The position numbers and the translations under genes were made by a program. This document shows positions 45,375 through 58,088 of a stretch of 64,000 nucleotides of DNA, in pieces. Positions within the stretch are counted from its first letter, which is position 1. Every line of letters starts with the position of its first letter. This DNA comes from Blakeslea trispora. Its lineage: Eukaryota; Mucoromycota; Mucoromycetes; Mucorales; Choanephoraceae. The DNA lies in NCBI GenBank assembly GCA_025331445.1, contig JAIWNE010000079.1, positions 85,749 through 149,748 on the forward strand, read 5' to 3'. The notes under the pieces were generated by a model. It did not search any database. It saw nothing but the letters and a program-made list of their open reading frames with translations, and was not told the DNA's origin.

Positions 45375-46666
45375 TTTTTTTTTCTATGTTTGAGTGATTG
45401 CCGAATGTAATTCTTCCATGTGTGTATGTCTATAGGTTTTCATAAACTAATGGTATTGAAAACACAATAGAATAACACCTGCGTCACAACAAAAGTGCTT
45501 CGAGTCAATCAATTCTGTCTCATTGATGTCAGCTATAATAGAAATGTCTGGCTTTGACGCCTTTCTTCATGCATCCAAAGCTGATTTTTGCTTTATACTC
45601 TTCTGCTAGCAAAGTGATGCTCGTTAAGAATAGTACGCCCATGTTAGCTTTACTAGAAAAGCGTCAAACATTACCATTCGGCTTACTTTATAATAGCTTT
45701 TTTTTTGCACATATCCTTCAGATCATTTTTCATACAACAAACAAAACCCCCCAAGCATGCTATCAAGTATAAAAACCATCACCTTCTCAACGCTTCGTTT
45801 TCTCCATCTGTGTTTTTGAATATTATTTGATTGTTTACTAAGTTCTCAATTTTACACTTTTTTAGCTGAGCCTGTCTATCATTTCTAATATTGGGAGACA
45901 ATGAACAAGATATATATCGTATTTTGCAAAAAAAAAAAAAAAAGACTTCCATCTTGATGCCCAAGCATTGTTTTGTAAAGGGCTAGTTATATTCAACAAA
46001 TGCAAGAGCAAAAAATGACAATAAAAGAGCTTGAAACAAGTAATCAACGACAGCCAAAAGAGATAAAATCTGATCTGCTTTATGTCTGAAAATGCACCTC
46101 TTATTTGCACTTTGCAATAACCAAACAACTACTCCCCTTTCAATTGAATGTCTTTGATGTCATGAGCTACAAGAGAAAGTCCAATTTTTCTTATGTCTAG
46201 TACATGTTTGAGATGAATGAATACCATTAAAAAGGAAATCTGAGTAGTGATGTTTAATGCTTCTCTATCAAAAGTTAGGTTAATTTTGCTGCATCAAAGT
46301 ATCTGCATGCATCAAATAGTGGCGTCAAATAAATGCATCGATAGGATATAAAACGACTGTACATTAATATGCATTTGTCTTATAATTAAAAAAAAAAACG
46401 ATAATTAGATGTCTGTGTTGGCTTGGAGATTTTCATTGAGGTTAAACAACCTCCTTTTTGCTTGCATACATTGTATACAAATAAACTTATTACTGCTTTT
46501 TTTTTTCTAATTTATGCACTAAATGTAGTAAATATAAACTTTCAGAAATCAATTGTTTTTTGGTGTAAATTTACAATTATGAAGTAGCTGTTTATTCGAG
46601 TATATAATAAATATGTGTATAAGAAACTGAAGAGTATACAATGAAGGAATGCTAGAGGATGAATGC
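45375..46666. other. Intergenic
   Basis: No supported gene. AT-rich; it contains the 3' flank of the kelch gene (AATAAATATG at about 46607). Confidence 0.4.
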
Positions 46667-49600
46667 TTAGTCTTCATCCGACAACTGAACAGTAGTGCTA
46701 GGTTGATAGGGAGGAGCATGTGGACGTTGATGATGAGTCAAGGGGATATGAGAAGCAGAGCTTGCATCAGTATCTTGCCTTGTAAAAGGATGTACAAATG
46801 GTTGATCTGGTTTGGCAGCAGTAGAAGGATAATCGTTCTCTGGTACCTTTTCTGTCTTGGGTGTGTTCACTACATTTCTGAAACTGGGAGGAGGGCTAAA
46901 ACGAGCACTATCGTTCAGATGGGCGTTGGAATTAAATGGCATTCCACGCGCTTTCTGTGCGTTGGGTGTTGTATCTACGCGATTGGCATCGTCAAGTGAC
47001 CGGAATACTTCATCATCAACATAATATGCTTTAAACAACATTTCCAACATTTGCATACGTTCTTCAACACGATTGATGCGCTGTACTTCAGAATCTTCAT
47101 AGCTCAAATTGTTCAAGTCAGTTACACTAAATCGATGGTGTACTGGATGGACGAGTGGTACACCAGAATCAGTGATCTTGAACTTTGAGTGAAGTCCACG
47201 AAGCAAAGAACGCTTCAGGTTTCCGACAGACCATCTATGTACAACACCCCAAGGTGAGCGAGGACGATAACCAAAGAGCCATGCTTGAAGTGCAATCAAC
47301 AAGCCAAAAATACCACCAACGAAACCTAAAGCATTCACAAGAGTGTACATCTTGACTTCACGTTCAATAGTAGTCACGAAAGCATCAGGGGTAACAGCAA
47401 AGACACCCAAATCAATATGGCCACTTGTGTAGGTAGGGTTAGGAGCCTCTGAACGGAAATTGGTTGCTACCTCGGGAGTGGAGTTAGTGATAGGTAAGAA
47501 ACCTACATAGTTCCAGCTAGCATCACTCTTCAAATACTGATGGTCAATCAGTTGGTAAGACAAAGCGCTGTATGTGAACGGCTGAATGCTATAGACATTG
47601 CTGACTTGGATATCGTTTCTTTCGCCTGTTTGCCAATTGAGAATATTTTCTGTAGACAAAAGACTAGGCTCATTGGGTGTAAGACCATACACAACTGTGT
47701 TGGGATTCATTGCCTTGGGATAGACAGAGACATGAATTCGACCTTGTGGAACAGTCTGGTCTCCAAACATGGTAAATAATAATCTAGAACCGTTGTTTGA
47801 TCCTGAAGTAGAAGCTAAAGTAAATGTTTTGGGAGCGGCAAACAGTACACAACTAACAGCACCCAAATTGTCAGAAAAGGTAGGTTGAAAGAGAGACATG
47901 TTCAATGGCTGCACAAACTGAGTGCAAGAATAACCCGTATCAGTTGAACAAGAAACTCCTGGTGTTCGAATATCAGTTGGAGGATAGAGAGGAAAGCCAT
48001 CAAAGCAAAATCGGACATCTTCAAGAAGTCAAGTTAGAATATGCTTATTATGTATTCTAAAAAAAAAATTTACCTGGCACTTGAACGTCCGAAGCTGGAT
48101 GAACAATCTTTTGAGTAACATTTGGGCTGTTGATGGCTTGGCGAACAACAAAAGCAAGGAAGATGAAAAAGATAAAAAGTAACAAAATTTGACATACAAT
48201 ACGAGTTGTCTCAGCCCAAAGAGGCTCACCGGTACTAAATTAAAGTTTAGCTCGAGTTTATCTCTATTACTCCTTATTCTATATGTCTTACCGTGGTTTC
48301 CAAATATCGCGATGAATACGCTGGGCAAGCCATCTAGCATATTTTTGAAATTTCCACAGGAGGAATAAGATGATCACTAATACAACAATACAAGCAATGG
48401 AAATGCCTGCAATGGCACCACCTGATAGACCAGATGAGCCATTACTTGTTGAAGGACTGAATGTTTGAAGCCAGGACATTGAATCAACATTGAGTACATT
48501 GATATCGTTGTAATAGGTGTTGTAGCCGGATCCTAATAAACAACAGTGATGATCGTTTAGTCATTGATTGAAGATCATTGAGATGGTTCTTACCAAATGC
48601 AACTACCAGGTTCTTTCCGATGAGTCCGCCGGAAGCATATGAGCGTCTTGAAGGAGGAATGCCTTGAATGTTTGGTATAGACCATTGCCAGGTGTTGGTA
48701 TCCAAGATGGCAACTGAATTCAAATAAGCCCTGTTCCTGATTTGTTCGTTGTTGTCACCTGTGAAAAAAAAAATTATTAATAGCTATTTTACTCAAAAAA
48801 GTTTTTTTTTTTTTCTTACCTCCAAACACAATGATTTTATTGTCGGAAGCTAATTATAACAATGATCAGTAATGACATACTTGGTGCGTTACACAAGAAA
48901 GTGACTTACTAACAACTGCATTGTGGACATTTCGGGTGGAAGGCATAACTCCTGTGGCTGTGGCTGTCTTTAGCTCCCATGTATTGGAAGCAATGTCATA
49001 GACATGAATAGTACTCATGGGAACCAAGGTATTTTGAATAGTCTGATTTTGAGTTATTTGAGCACTTCCGCCAATAACAACAATCTTCCCATTGCTATAT
49101 ATATAAATTTTTAGTTTGACCATAAATAAACAAAATTAGACTAAAGGGATTAAAACTTACCTTAGATAGGAAGCTGTGTGGCCAAACCTATTTACGTTGG
49201 GAGATGCTAGGGGTGTGAACTGGTTGGTAGTAATGTCAAAAGAAAAAAAGTTGTTGAAAACGGCTGTATCGTTCAGAGCTCCACCATAGATGTAGATTTT
49301 GTTGGCGTTATCATAGGTTGCACTAAACAGTTTTCTGTTTAAAGGCATGCTTGATGAACTTGCGTTTGCATTTGTTGGTGCGGCAGTCCATGAGTTCGTC
49401 TGGAAGTTAAATGCGTAGTACTGAAAAGGAACTTCACGGTTGTTGGTTGTATTCGTCATACCGCCTAGCAAATACATTGTGCTTTGGTCGTTTGATACAA
49501 TGGCTTGGCCGTAGATGTTGCCGGGCGGGGCGTTGACTTGGTTGATAGCTTGCCAATTAAACGAGTTGCCTGTCTGGGTCAGTTCATATAGGTTGTTGTT

Positions 49601-49777
49601 ATTGAATGTTGAAAGTGCTGTTTCGCCACCAAACATGATGAGAGACATGTTTCTTTGTGCAGTTGACATGCCACCAATAAAAGGCAAAGTGGATGCAAAA
49701 TTTGGCACATAGAAATAAGCTTCAATAGCTGATATCCAACTTAACAATAAAGTTGTTAATATCAACTTGGTTATCAT
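46667..49777 (-). CDS. Kelch-propeller membrane protein fused to a two-TM ectodomain module
   Basis: Seven exons: 49777-49161, 49094-48910, 48849-48820 (30 nt), 48758-48594, 48532-48292, 48234-48074, 48018-46667. All phases agree, 916 aa. Signal peptide (residues 1-20), then a beta-propeller of kelch-like blades (LIMFGGETAL, MYLLGGMTN, IYIYGGALND, IVVIGGSAQ, IIVFGGDNN) to about 350. TM1 (about 375-395, IAGISIACIVVLVIILFLLW), a short basic loop, TM2 (about 422-442), then about 250 residues predicted outside with cysteine pairs and N-x-S/T sites, TM3 (about 694-718, ALGFVGGIFGLLIALQAWLF) and a 200-residue cytosolic tail with a heptad segment (VEERMQMLEMLF). The C-terminal module was not recognised. 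A cell-surface receptor-like role is inferred. Confidence 0.8.
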
Positions 49778-50847
49778 TTTCTAAAAAAAAAAAAAAAAAG
49801 CAAGAAAGAAACAGTGGAAAAAAAAAGAAAAAGAGAAAACAAAGAATCTAGGAGATCAATTAAATACTTTACATTTTTGTTAGAGTCGAGACTCCTGCTT
49901 TTCTTGGGTCACTTTGATTGCTTGAAAATGCGGTCTTTTAATAGATCTCGGCAAAGAACAGCAAAAGCTCCATTGTGCTAAAAATAAGCAGTTCTATGCA
50001 GGATTCAAATCTAAAACTTATTTTCCAAAACCAAATGTAATCAGTTTCGCAAACATAGCACTTTGCCATCATTTCTTGTACTTGCCATCGTCTTGTTCAA
50101 CCTAAATAAAAAGAAGAAGAGGATACAGCCTTTGGTACAAATAAATAAAAAGAAATAAAGGAAAAGACATCTGTTCTCTTCAATGTGCCTTAATTTACTC
50201 CATAGAAACTATTTGTCATACTCGCAAAAAAAAAAATTATTTATTTTCGTACTATAAAGGGTAATCTGTTTTGTGAGTCAGAAAGATCGAGAAAGAATGC
50301 ATAAGAAATATGTATTTGGCCATACCAAAGAGCCTCAAATGTCAAGTAGCTTTTCTAGATTAAAAATAGTAACAACTTGACAAACACAAAAAAAAAAAAA
50401 GAAACAAGAAGCCCAAGGGACCTTTTGCTATCTTTGTTCTGGCGCATAATATATATATATATATATGCAAACCGCTTCTATATAACTTGTAACCTATTCA
50501 ATTTAGCATTTTCCCCTTATTTTAATTCTTCTCAGAGCTTAAGAATTCAATTTGAAAGCACTATCAAAGTACTCATTTATGGCAATCAATCCTTTCTTTT
50601 CGAGCAACTTGATGACTCGAATATTAAGCACTTTGTTATTTATTTGCTCTTTCATCTACTTAAGAAAGTCTTGTAGTTTTTTTTTTTTTTTGAAGCATGA
50701 AACAAACTATCCGTGACGACGTCCCGAAATTAAAACCCCGCACTCCTTTTTCGGATTCAAGCAAGATGAATTTGCTACATTTCTTTTTCTTTTTTTTTTT
50801 TTGTAGTGTAAAGCAGTATCACACTTGATTTAATATTTATACGACTA
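49778..50847. other. Divergent promoter region, kelch protein / V-ATPase c'
   Basis: There is no supported gene; the 99-codon frame at 50377-50676 is low-complexity and looks like chance. It contains a (TA)n run at about 50450-50464 and poly-T at 50678-50692. Confidence 0.45.
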
Positions 50848-51825
50848 ATGTCCGATTCTGAAGTTTATTGTCCAAACTATGCGCCATTCTTCGGCTTTGC
50901 TGGCGTCTTTTGTGCCGTAAGTACTTATGAACTTACGCGTCTATCAAGATGCCTCATTGAGATGAAACTGTCAGACTAAACTCTTTTCCCCCTTAATATG
51001 TACAATGTGCTGCTTACAGATGGCCTTTAGCAGTAAGTAGAGTAGCTTTTCTTTCTCTCGTTGATCAATAGAAAGTTCGTGCATAGACTGAGCACGTCTC
51101 CTTTTCTTTTTTTTTTTTTTATTATCTTAGCACTTGGAGCTGCCTATGGTACTTCTAAGGCTGGTATCGGTATTGCTGGTATCGGTTCCTTTAAGCCTGA
51201 GCTTGTCATGAAGGTATTTTAGACGAAAGAATGATAGGCTATGGACTAAATTTAATTCGTATAGTCTTTAATTCCAGTTGTTATGAGTGGTATTATTGCA
51301 GTATATGGTTTAGTGGTTGCAGTTCTTTTGGCAGGTCAATGTAAGTTGCTATAGGATGTGTTATGGCTGCTATCAATATGTTGATTTATATCTTGTTATC
51401 TATAGTATCGCCAACTAGCGGTTATTCTTTGTTTTCGTAAGGCCCAAAAAAAAAAGAAAGAGAGAATATGTGTAGTATCAGTGCAGCTAAAGAGAGAGAG
51501 AAAACACATACATTTTATATAGTGGTTTTGTTGCTTTGGCTGCTGGCTTATCTGTTGGTATGGGTGGTTTAGCTGCAGGTTATGCTATTGGTATTGTTGG
51601 TGACTATGTAAGTATAAGGTCATCGTAATGCTTTTTTTTTTAAAAAGAAAAGGGGAAAACTCATTTGCCTATTCTGTACAGTGTGTCCGTGGATATGTCA
51701 GAGAAAGCCGTTTGTTCGTCACAATGGTCTTGATCTTGATTTTCGCTGAAGTTCTTGGTCTTTATGGATTGATTGTTGCTCTTATTCTGAATGCTAAGGC
51801 CGACAATTCAATTTGCTCTGCTTAA
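50848..51825 (+). CDS. VMA11: V-type ATPase proteolipid subunit c' (Vma11-like)
   Basis: Seven exons: 50848-50916, 51020-51032 (13 nt), 51131-51213, 51265-51340, 51406-51436, 51523-51607, 51682-51825, 166 aa. Four membrane helices; the proton-carrying Glu is in helix 4 ([18 protein letters not shown]). [20 protein letters not shown] and PVVMSGI match Vma11 (c') rather than Vma3 (c), which has ATCVLRPDLL at this point. c' is a fungal-specific member of the V0 rotor ring that acidifies vacuole and Golgi. The 13-nt second exon encodes only MAFS plus one base but is needed to keep the frame and helix 1. The tail KADNSICSA is slightly longer than in yeast. Confidence 0.93.
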
Positions 51826-51923
51826 GAGGAGCAACAAACAAAATAAAGTCTTTATCTCTGTGTTCAATTAGATACCATCATTCAATATATGTTATATATG
51901 CGTATTTGTTTATAAAGAAGTGT

Positions 51924-54765
51924 TTATATAGCAAACTCAGTAAGCACTCCACGGAACTGATCCAATGCACTTTTTGCTCTATCGCTGACATCTCTATTTG
52001 TATCCTTTTCCATTGTCTCCAGCATCTCCTCAATGCCTAAATTCTTTAGACGACGGCAGCGTATAGCAAGATCTAGAGTGTAGAGTAAGTTATATTGACT
52101 CTCTCGTTTTTTTTTTAAAAAAATAATGAAAAAAAAACAGTTCAGTCTTTACCTTCCTGATTCTCTTCTGTGTTGGCCCATGTCCAATTGATGATGCACC
52201 ATATTGCAGCTAACCTGACAGAAGCGTTTTCATGCGACTTTTTTTTTTATAAGAAAAATTTTGACTGATTAGTAAAATCATTGTTAGTCTTCAATTTCAT
52301 ACTTTACCAAATGATGTATAACACTATTAACTATACTGGATCTACTCATCAATGCCATTTTAGGTTCTTCAGCATTACTTGACATGTTTACCACAATGTA
52401 TAATGCAGGAATCAGTGTTTGCTTTTTAAGGAAGAGCATTAGCTCAAAAATCAACTACACTATGATGCAGACACACTTACTGCAGTTGATGTATCTTCAG
52501 CATCATCTTCTACACCCATATCAGAGATAACCTGCAGCTTGCTTTCTAGCACATCCAAAAGGTCCTCTTTGCCGATTCCTTCAATCACCCAATCTGTATC
52601 TTCTTGTTTACCGTACACCAAGTTACGTACTATTTCCAAAGCCTGTTCTTGTATGTTTACATTGGATTCATGGACCAAGTCGATGAGAGCATTGTATGTC
52701 AGTGCGTTCATGACAGCCTTTTTTGCTTGTAAATCAGCTCTAAACAGCAAGTTGTTCAGAGCCCAAACGCCATTGAGTTGTAGGTTGGCATCCTTAGATC
52801 TTGAGTATTCTACAAATCGTGCAATAGCGCCTGCTTCAATGACACTCTTTTTCATGGGAGAGAACTCGAGCACGAGATTACATAAAGCGCCACACGCAGC
52901 TGCCTGAACGACATTGCATTCATCGTAAAGCAACTGATGAACAGTTAGATGAAATAGCATCTTGTAAGGCAGTTAACTCACCTTAATTAGGGGAGGTGCT
53001 ATACCAGCATCCACTAAACTTGTTCTTAAATGACTGACACTTCTCGATAACGATTTGGCACATTGGCAAGCAGCCAAACGAACATTTGGATACTTGGAAT
53101 TTAATCCAGAGATTACATGGGGTAATGCCTTGGCTTCAATAGCCTGTGTACGACATTCTTCCTTGAGCAAAGTGGCAGCAGCAATAGCGATCAAAGAATT
53201 CTAAAAAAAAAAATAAGTTATCCAGTAAAAAAATACATCTCTTTGTTATCTTAATAACCTCTTTGATCTTCTCCTTTCTTTTGGCTACACTTCCCATACC
53301 AGGTATGCCTAATTGTTGAGCTTCTTCTTCTGTATCGCTTGAGGAAACACTTGCCAACAGGTCAGCTAAACGAGAGACGGCATCTGCGTCATAAGCAGCC
53401 TTCTGCATTTCCTCACTGTCTTTGATCAAGTCAGCTAAAACAAGTGGTGCCTTTTCCTGAACATCATCCGTTGGATCTTGGAGCAGCTTGACAAGAGCCG
53501 GTAAGACAACGAGTGTGATTTCGCTAAAAGGCTCGGAAAAGACACCTGTACGATAAAGATTAGTCAAGCTATAATAACAAAGGAATATAACATCAGTATC
53601 GATGGTTCAAACCTAAATTGCCATAGCTTTCTCTCACTCTCTCGCTCTTTTGCTTACCATGTAGCAGCCACAAGGCGCATGTCAGGGGATTTATCCTTGA
53701 CAAACTCAAGCATCGTGTTCGTTGTGAGTTGATTTGAATGGACAGCTATAAAGAAAAAATAGAACAAGAAAAGGTTAACTGTGCATACACACAATAAAGC
53801 TTAAGTTACGTTTTATACATTTACATTTTGTACGGATAATCTGTTCGCCCAATTCTTTGTTTTCCCGACACAATGTGGCAATGGCATCCAATGAAGCTTT
53901 TTGTGCTTTAATACAGCCCGAGTGAAGCAAATTGACAAGAGGCTGAACGACACCTGCTTCTTCCAATTGTAGCTGTTGAATTTGAGTGTCACAGCATTTA
54001 GCAATAATGGAAGCTGTAAATTCAGCAATCATAGCAAATGAGAGAGCATCTGCAGAGACATTGGCTTGTTGTGGTTTACGAGTTAAGTAGCTGGATGTTG
54101 TATCTAACAATAAGATGAGGTCATGAATATGGTTGCCCTAGAAGTGAATACGTATTTAGCCATTTGATGCTTTATCATATCTCGAAAATCACTACCGAAA
54201 AAGAACCATATCTAACGGAGCGAGAGGATGCAAAAATCGCCTTCAAGGCGCGTGTAGTTGCTTCAATCAATTTACGTCTTTCTAGAATGCTTTCAAGCGG
54301 AGTCCTATCGCGTGGCAATTCAAGCGTATCCAATAAAGGAACAATGGCTCCAGAGGCCACAACAGTAGCTACATTTTCATCTTTACCTATCATTTGGCTT
54401 TAGTCATTTTATCTCTCTCTCTCTTTTTGCATGATTATTGTCCCGAAAACAAGTGTTTACCGTATGCAATACTGCCTAGAATAGTCACAGCCTGTATCTT
54501 TAAATCAGTCGACGCTTCGTTCTCAGGAAGAGAGAGGTATTCTACGAGTCTGATCGTCAAGTTCATGTCAAGTTAACTGAGCTGATCTAGCTATAGATTG
54601 TGGTTGGGTTGCATACCTTTGGACTACACCTAGCTTAATATAGAGCTCTTTTTTGGTTTTATTGCCAATCACAGAGTTCTTAATAAACTTTAGGGCTTTA
54701 AGGCGCTTTGCATCGTCACTCGAACTAAGCTCTTTGATCGACTCTTCATATTTGGAGGTTGTCAT
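51924..54765 (-). CDS. GID5: ARMC8/Gid5 (Vid28) armadillo subunit of the GID/CTLH E3 ligase
   Basis: Eleven exons: 54765-54617, 54549-54461, 54386-54196, 54137-53825, 53745-53658, 53568-53259, 53200-52982, 52933-52481, 52421-52308, 52237-52153, 52072-51924. Every phase closes, 719 aa (human ARMC8 about 670). Armadillo repeats run throughout: GAIVPLLDTLELPR, GVVQPLVNLLHSG, PALVKLLQDPTDDVQEKAPL and ARFVEYSRSKDANLQLNGVW. The N-terminal RLKALKFIKNSVIGNKTKK followed by LYIKLGVV is the ARMC8 signature. LLYDECNVVQAAACGALCNLVLEFSPMK is the conserved C-terminal ARM block. Gid5 scaffolds the GID ligase that degrades gluconeogenic enzymes. It is tail-to-tail with VMA11, about 100 bp apart. Confidence 0.93.
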
Positions 54766-57700
54766 TTTACTAAAAAAAAAAAAGTAGAAGGAAAACAAAA
54801 GAGAGAGAGAGAGATAAAACACAAATTGGATAGCTGTGTTAAGAATGGAATTTCAATTCCAGGCCTAGTAAATACCATTTGTTTATGCAAATTAAATCTT
54901 CACCCTTAACTGAAAGCTTTTAGGGGGGAACTTCATAGGTAGCAACAGCCAAGCGAGCAATATTGAGGTTTAAGCTCAATGAAATCGTATTGAATTGCTT
55001 ATGATCTAATCATTGTTTTCAACTCAAAGTTATCCTTGCTTATTTGATAGTATTAACCTTGGTAAAATTTACTGATTTTCGTTTTGCTATAAAGCATAGT
55101 TGTAAAAAAAAACAATATACTCTATGCACAATGAAGCTTGGCCAAAATAAAAGCTATTTAAAAAAAATTATTTTGTTTGACTTCATGATTATGATAGAGC
55201 AGCTATAAGAAGTTTTTATAACTTTGAAAAAGCATTCTCTTGTTATAATGTACTGTAGAAAGAAACAACACAAAGCCATAAAAGTCAGCTACTTTACAAC
55301 TGATCGCATCAAGGCTATATCAGGTTAAAAAAGTCTTGGTGATAGACAGGAGAAAAACCTTTCTTCAAGATGGCTAAATGATACAAATCGCCATCTAACC
55401 AACTGATGCATTTTGTCACATATTGAGTTTTTAACTTTGGAAACTGCTGCTACCTGTAGTTTAAGTTTTAGACCCTTATATGCTATGAAGCACAAAACAG
55501 GGGCATTTGGACAAAGAGGTTTTCTTCCTTCCGGTCGTTTTTAATTATAAATATCAACAATCTTTTGCTTGATAGTTACTATTGTTTTTATTTCTAGATG
55601 CAGATGCTATGTAATTATTGCTAGCATAATGGCATTTGGAAATCAAGGTAAATAAGGAAGCGAACACAAGTTGGCCAATCACATTTGAAAGGAAAGATGA
55701 TATAGTGTAACAGACAGAGTGTTACACTAGAGAGACAAGGTCAGTCTTTGTTTGAACATAACGTTCTGTAGCACACAAAAAGAAAGCAATTCCTTTGTCA
55801 GAGTTGATTGATTTAGATAGTGATGTACAAACTCTACGTAGTTTGACCTGGCCATACTATTTGGCAGCCTGTTGATTACAAGCACGTTGTACGAATTCAT
55901 TGATGGAAATGCATATACTATACTGCAAAGGAATCAGGCATACTCACTTGGAATACAAGTGCATGTTGGCCATTTAGTATACAGCATTGTTGTATACACT
56001 GAGGTGCATAATTTGTGAGAATCGATAAACCTCAGAAAAGAAAACTCTGCAACTTTCTTGTTTGATTAACAAGGACCAATTGCTGTTATCTTTGGTATTC
56101 ATTATCTTTAATTTAGATCTAGTCACACATAAATAGACGATCAAATCTCTATACAAGCAATACTGTTGTTATGATTTCGCACTGTGAATACTATCCATTG
56201 CTAATTGCATTTGTCACAATCAGTAACAAGCTACATATGCTGATTCTTGAGTAATAAGAATTGCTACAATTAGTATATCTTCCATTTCGAGAAGAAAGGA
56301 GAAGAAATTAGAACAAAGAACCATTGTATACGATTCTTTTTACACAGGCTGCATACGGCTTCAAAGCTCTACTAAACATGAAAAAATGTATATATATTGT
56401 AGTTACTTTATATAAACACATGAGTTCTTCTCATGCAAGTCCTGAACATCTATCTAAGTCTATCAATCGGAAGATTGCGCATAGATGTGTAAAATCGAGT
56501 CTAGGCATGGTTATTATACTATTGTGTAGTCTAACCTGTGTGACACAATTAGCATTAGTATTTATTTTTGGAATGCTCAAGTTAAGAAATTCAAGTGCAA
56601 AACCAGTTAGATTTTCTGAACCAAACGAATTTTGTTAGACACTTTCTTTATTCGGTTCCTTTCTGTTTTTATTTTTAGCATCTCATGGCCATTGTTTGAT
56701 TATGCAAAGTATGATACAGCCAATGAGAAAAAAGTGATTTGCAATTGAAGCAAAGGCAAGCATCATAGCTTGCTATCAAGGTTTGCAGGTATTTCACTTT
56801 AGTTAGGCTTTGCTTGACTTTCAGATATTATTTGTCGCAACAACAAATAAAGTAGTATCAAAGCAACTAAAAGTTTTGCTTACAGTCACAGAGCTCATTG
56901 TTTCAATAACTCAAATAAATGACTTTGCTCAGTAATTTTTGTGCATTCATTTAGAGTAACATGTCTTCATCCAGGAATAACTTTGATCTATTACTTGATT
57001 TCCAATAACTTATGCCATACAATCTATGAAAAAAAAAGATATAGAAAAGAAGGGGGCCTGCGTTAATTATATGATTTCTCTCCTAAATCTTTTCATCTTA
57101 GTTCTCTGAAAGAAAAATCTTGTCCAAAACCAAGAATGGCATTAAACAGCATGCTCCAAGAACAAATGGCCCATCAAAGTCGTATTCTTTGTTGGTTTTC
57201 TCTAGTGTTAATTCCTTGTAAATGACTTTCTATTTGGGGGATGCCAGTCATTGTATAGAGAAAAGAAAAAGAGGATAGAAAGCTTTATTCTATCGAAATT
57301 GTTAAATTTCATTTTTCGAAAACCGAGAATAAATCAACTATTTTGAAAAGGTAGATAGGTGCTCTTGTATGAGACATTGTAATACAAGTACGAGCTGAAT
57401 CCTTTTTGTGTTCTGAATTTCAAAAAAAAAGTTGTACCACCTCTTTTCCTGACAAGTTTCTCATCAATTTTGCATATAAAAGGTAATTAGCTATTTGGAG
57501 AGAGAAAATATAGATTTCTATCTCCAAAAAAAAAGTATGAAAGTGAAGTATAAAAAGAACCGGCTCATATCAACGACAAAAAAAGCTGACTGTATATCAA
57601 TCTGTCTTTAGTAAGAGCACTGTTTTGAGATGTATCGTAGAACGATGGGCCCTTCATTTTTTTTTGGTTCTGAGCTCTGTTTTTTTTTTGAATCCTTGCG

Positions 57701-58088
57701 CACAGGCTGCTCACCTGAACATGTACCTATAATTTTGAGTGTGAATCTTTATTGTATGATATACACAGAAGTTTAGATGTGTTCCTGAATGCATGTGTTG
57801 AGTTTCCTTTTTGCTAGATGACTTTATCTGGCTCCGCCTAATATGAAAATCCGCTTTTTCCGCTCATTTAATTTTGTTTTACGGGGAGATTTGTTTTTTT
57901 CTTATAAAGAGAGTCATTCTATTTTACAACCTTTTCTTCTTTCTTTGTGTGTGTGTGCCTGTATTATATCATTTCTCTCTCTCTCTTCCCTTCCTTTTTT
58001 TTCATCATTTTTCTTTAAAACCACATATTTCTCAAACCTTTCCTTTCAATATTTTCGTTTTATTGTACATTTTCTATAGCAACAACAT
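54766..58088. other. Long intergenic region upstream of the coiled-coil gene
   Basis: 3.3 kb without a convincing gene. A 104-codon frame at 56324-56638 contains one hydrophobic segment (VIILLCSLTCVTQLALVFIF) and could be a small membrane protein, but it has no recognised homology or clear promoter. TATAAAAAG at 57549-57557 and a TGTCTTTAG acceptor-like site near 57605 may belong to the 5' end of the downstream gene. The last 200 bp before its ATG are pyrimidine-rich. Confidence 0.35.

Noticed and set aside
57843..58079. Overlapping ORFs just upstream of the coiled-coil gene
   Set aside because: They are translations of the pyrimidine-rich 5' leader and not plausible proteins.
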